A program made the position numbers and the translations under genes. A model generated the notes under the pieces. It was not told the DNA's origin, made no database searches, and saw only the letters and a program-made list of their open reading frames with translations. This document shows, one piece after another, positions 5,083-5,103 of a DNA stretch of 5,103 nt (its first letter is position 1; the number at the start of each line of letters is the position of its first letter). The stretch is taken from positions 1-5,103 of the forward strand of contig SKIG01000232.1 of the NCBI GenBank assembly GCA_007116535.1. Reading direction: 5' to 3'. Origin of the DNA: Psychroflexus sp. (lineage in GTDB: Bacteria; Bacteroidota; Bacteroidia; Flavobacteriales; Flavobacteriaceae).

Positions 5083-5103
5083 TTTTTGACTATTTTTTGA
5101 TTT

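Noticed and set aside
5061..5103. Possible C-terminal end of a minus-strand gene entering from the right edge (frames ending at 5061 or 5071)
   Set aside because: Only 10-13 codons are visible in either frame, too few to tell from chance, although the terminator at 4901-4932 implies some leftward transcription unit.

Overview
The window reads as an ordinary chromosomal segment of an AT-rich member of the Bacteroidota. The support is threefold: the pheA / aminotransferase / tyrA / DAHP synthase-chorismate mutase cluster with its characteristic C-terminal mutase fusion, weak or absent Shine-Dalgarno sequences, and a promoter resembling the Bacteroidota TTTG / TAnnTTTG type. No genus can be named from the sequence alone.

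Layout. A plus-strand gene for a PduO-type cob(I)alamin adenosyltransferase (25-597) faces a four-gene minus-strand aromatic amino-acid operon (4714 down to 799). The convergent gap (598-798) holds two strong inverted repeats that look like terminators. One of them has an 18-bp perfect stem and sits inside a still larger pair of inverted ends. The operon order in transcription is pheA (prephenate dehydratase + ACT), a class I/II PLP aminotransferase, tyrA (prephenate dehydrogenase), and DAHP synthase fused to AroQ chorismate mutase. The first two junctions are 4-nt ATGA overlaps and the third is a 3-nt gap, so this is one tightly coupled unit. Together the genes make DAHP (entry to the shikimate pathway), turn chorismate into prephenate, split prephenate to phenylpyruvate and 4-hydroxyphenylpyruvate, and very probably transaminate these to Phe and Tyr.

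The most interesting part is the 5' leader of this operon (about 4715-4870, minus strand). It contains an unlisted 22-codon ORF (4842-4774) with 8 aromatic codons (5 Phe, 2 Tyr, 1 Trp). A rho-independent terminator follows it and ends 5 nt before the pheA start codon. A plausible set of mutually exclusive 1:2, 2:3 and 3:4 pairings can be drawn. This is the architecture of ribosome-mediated transcription attenuation, as in E. coli pheL-pheA, here governing a whole Phe/Tyr operon in a Bacteroidota-like genome. A Bacteroidota-like promoter lies just upstream, and a separate minus-strand terminator (4901-4932) insulates it from whatever lies to the right.

The right edge (4933-5103) has no convincing gene. 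It carries three imperfect tandem copies of a 21-bp unit, two helical turns apart, which look like a regulator-binding array for a gene outside the window. Within the enzymes, three departures from textbook residues are worth noting: Met in place of the PLP-contacting Asn in the aminotransferase, QSIP in place of the Phe-binding ESRP motif in the ACT domain of PheA, and two changed active-site positions in the chorismate mutase domain.
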